Of a DNA stretch of 5,062 nucleotides, positions 5,049 through 5,062 are shown piece by piece. Within the stretch, counting starts at the first letter, position 1. The number at the start of each line of letters is the position of its first letter. The position numbers and the translations under genes were made by a program. The notes under the pieces were generated by a model. It saw only the letters and a list, made by a program, of their open reading frames with translations. It was not told the origin of the DNA and searched no databases. Origin of the DNA: Sulfurimonadaceae bacterium (GTDB taxonomy: Bacteria > Campylobacterota > Campylobacteria > Campylobacterales > Sulfurimonadaceae). The stretch covers positions 1-5,062 of the forward strand of contig JAUWRZ010000188.1 in the NCBI GenBank assembly GCA_030610325.1, given 5' to 3'.

Positions 5049-5062
5049 TGTTTCACGTGAAA
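5049..5062. promoter_or_regulatory. parS: parS-like ParB-binding site, cut by the window end
   Basis: The last 14 bases, TGTTTCACGTGAAA, equal the first 14 of the canonical 16-bp chromosomal parS palindrome TGTTTCACGTGAAACA. The perfect palindrome visible is TTTCACGTGAAA (5051-5062). ParB (Spo0J) loads at such sites as a CTP-dependent clamp, spreads, and recruits ParA and SMC for origin segregation. The final CA is beyond the window, and no parA or parB is seen, but an exact 14-base match is unlikely by chance. Chromosomal parS sites usually lie near the replication origin, which would place this window in that part of the chromosome. Confidence 0.8.

Overview
The window reads as a piece of bacterial chromosome, most likely from a Campylobacterota (epsilonproteobacterial) relative such as Sulfurovum or Sulfurimonas. 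That assignment is inference from the style of the HisF and RlmN proteins, a short purine-nucleoside-phosphorylase-like gene next to rlmN, and the recognisable fused acyltransferase/GNAT family; no rRNA or other decisive marker is present.

Bases 1-2768 are a compact, intact, rightward gene block. It opens with the last 26 codons of an unidentified protein (1-81). A 161-bp leader follows, carrying a degenerate repeat and an inverted repeat over a candidate promoter. Then come hisF (243-1001), a short PNP/MTAN-superfamily gene (1067-1606), rlmN (1603-2673) and a 32-codon single-pass membrane protein resembling CcoS (2670-2768). The last three genes are joined by ATGA stop/start overlaps and are probably translationally coupled. 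Functionally the block is mixed: histidine biosynthesis linked to purines through AICAR, purine-type nucleoside metabolism, rRNA/tRNA methylation, and possibly cbb3 oxidase maturation.

Bases 2769-5062 hold no intact gene of normal size and look like decaying or structural DNA. About 800 bp of AT-rich sequence contains small hairpins, short direct repeats and one 23-codon ORF with a good ribosome binding site. Next is a hairpin-rich repeat element (3593-3685) related to the one in front of hisF. It abuts a badly broken pseudogene (about 3663-4759) of the two-domain 'hemolysin' family (PlsC-like acyltransferase plus OlsB-like GNAT). Conserved blocks of that family can be followed through at least six reading-frame changes, and the catalytic parts of both domains are missing.

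The 3' end of the pseudogene runs into a tandem array with an exact 153-bp period: two full units and the start of a third. Each unit has a well-conserved 101-bp core containing a hairpin and a 52-bp tail that drifts. Twenty-seven bases after the first base of the third unit, the window ends inside a parS-like sequence, TGTTTCACGTGAAA, which is 14 of the 16 bases of the canonical ParB site. The most interesting part of the window is therefore this right end: a structured tandem repeat next to a probable chromosome-partition site.
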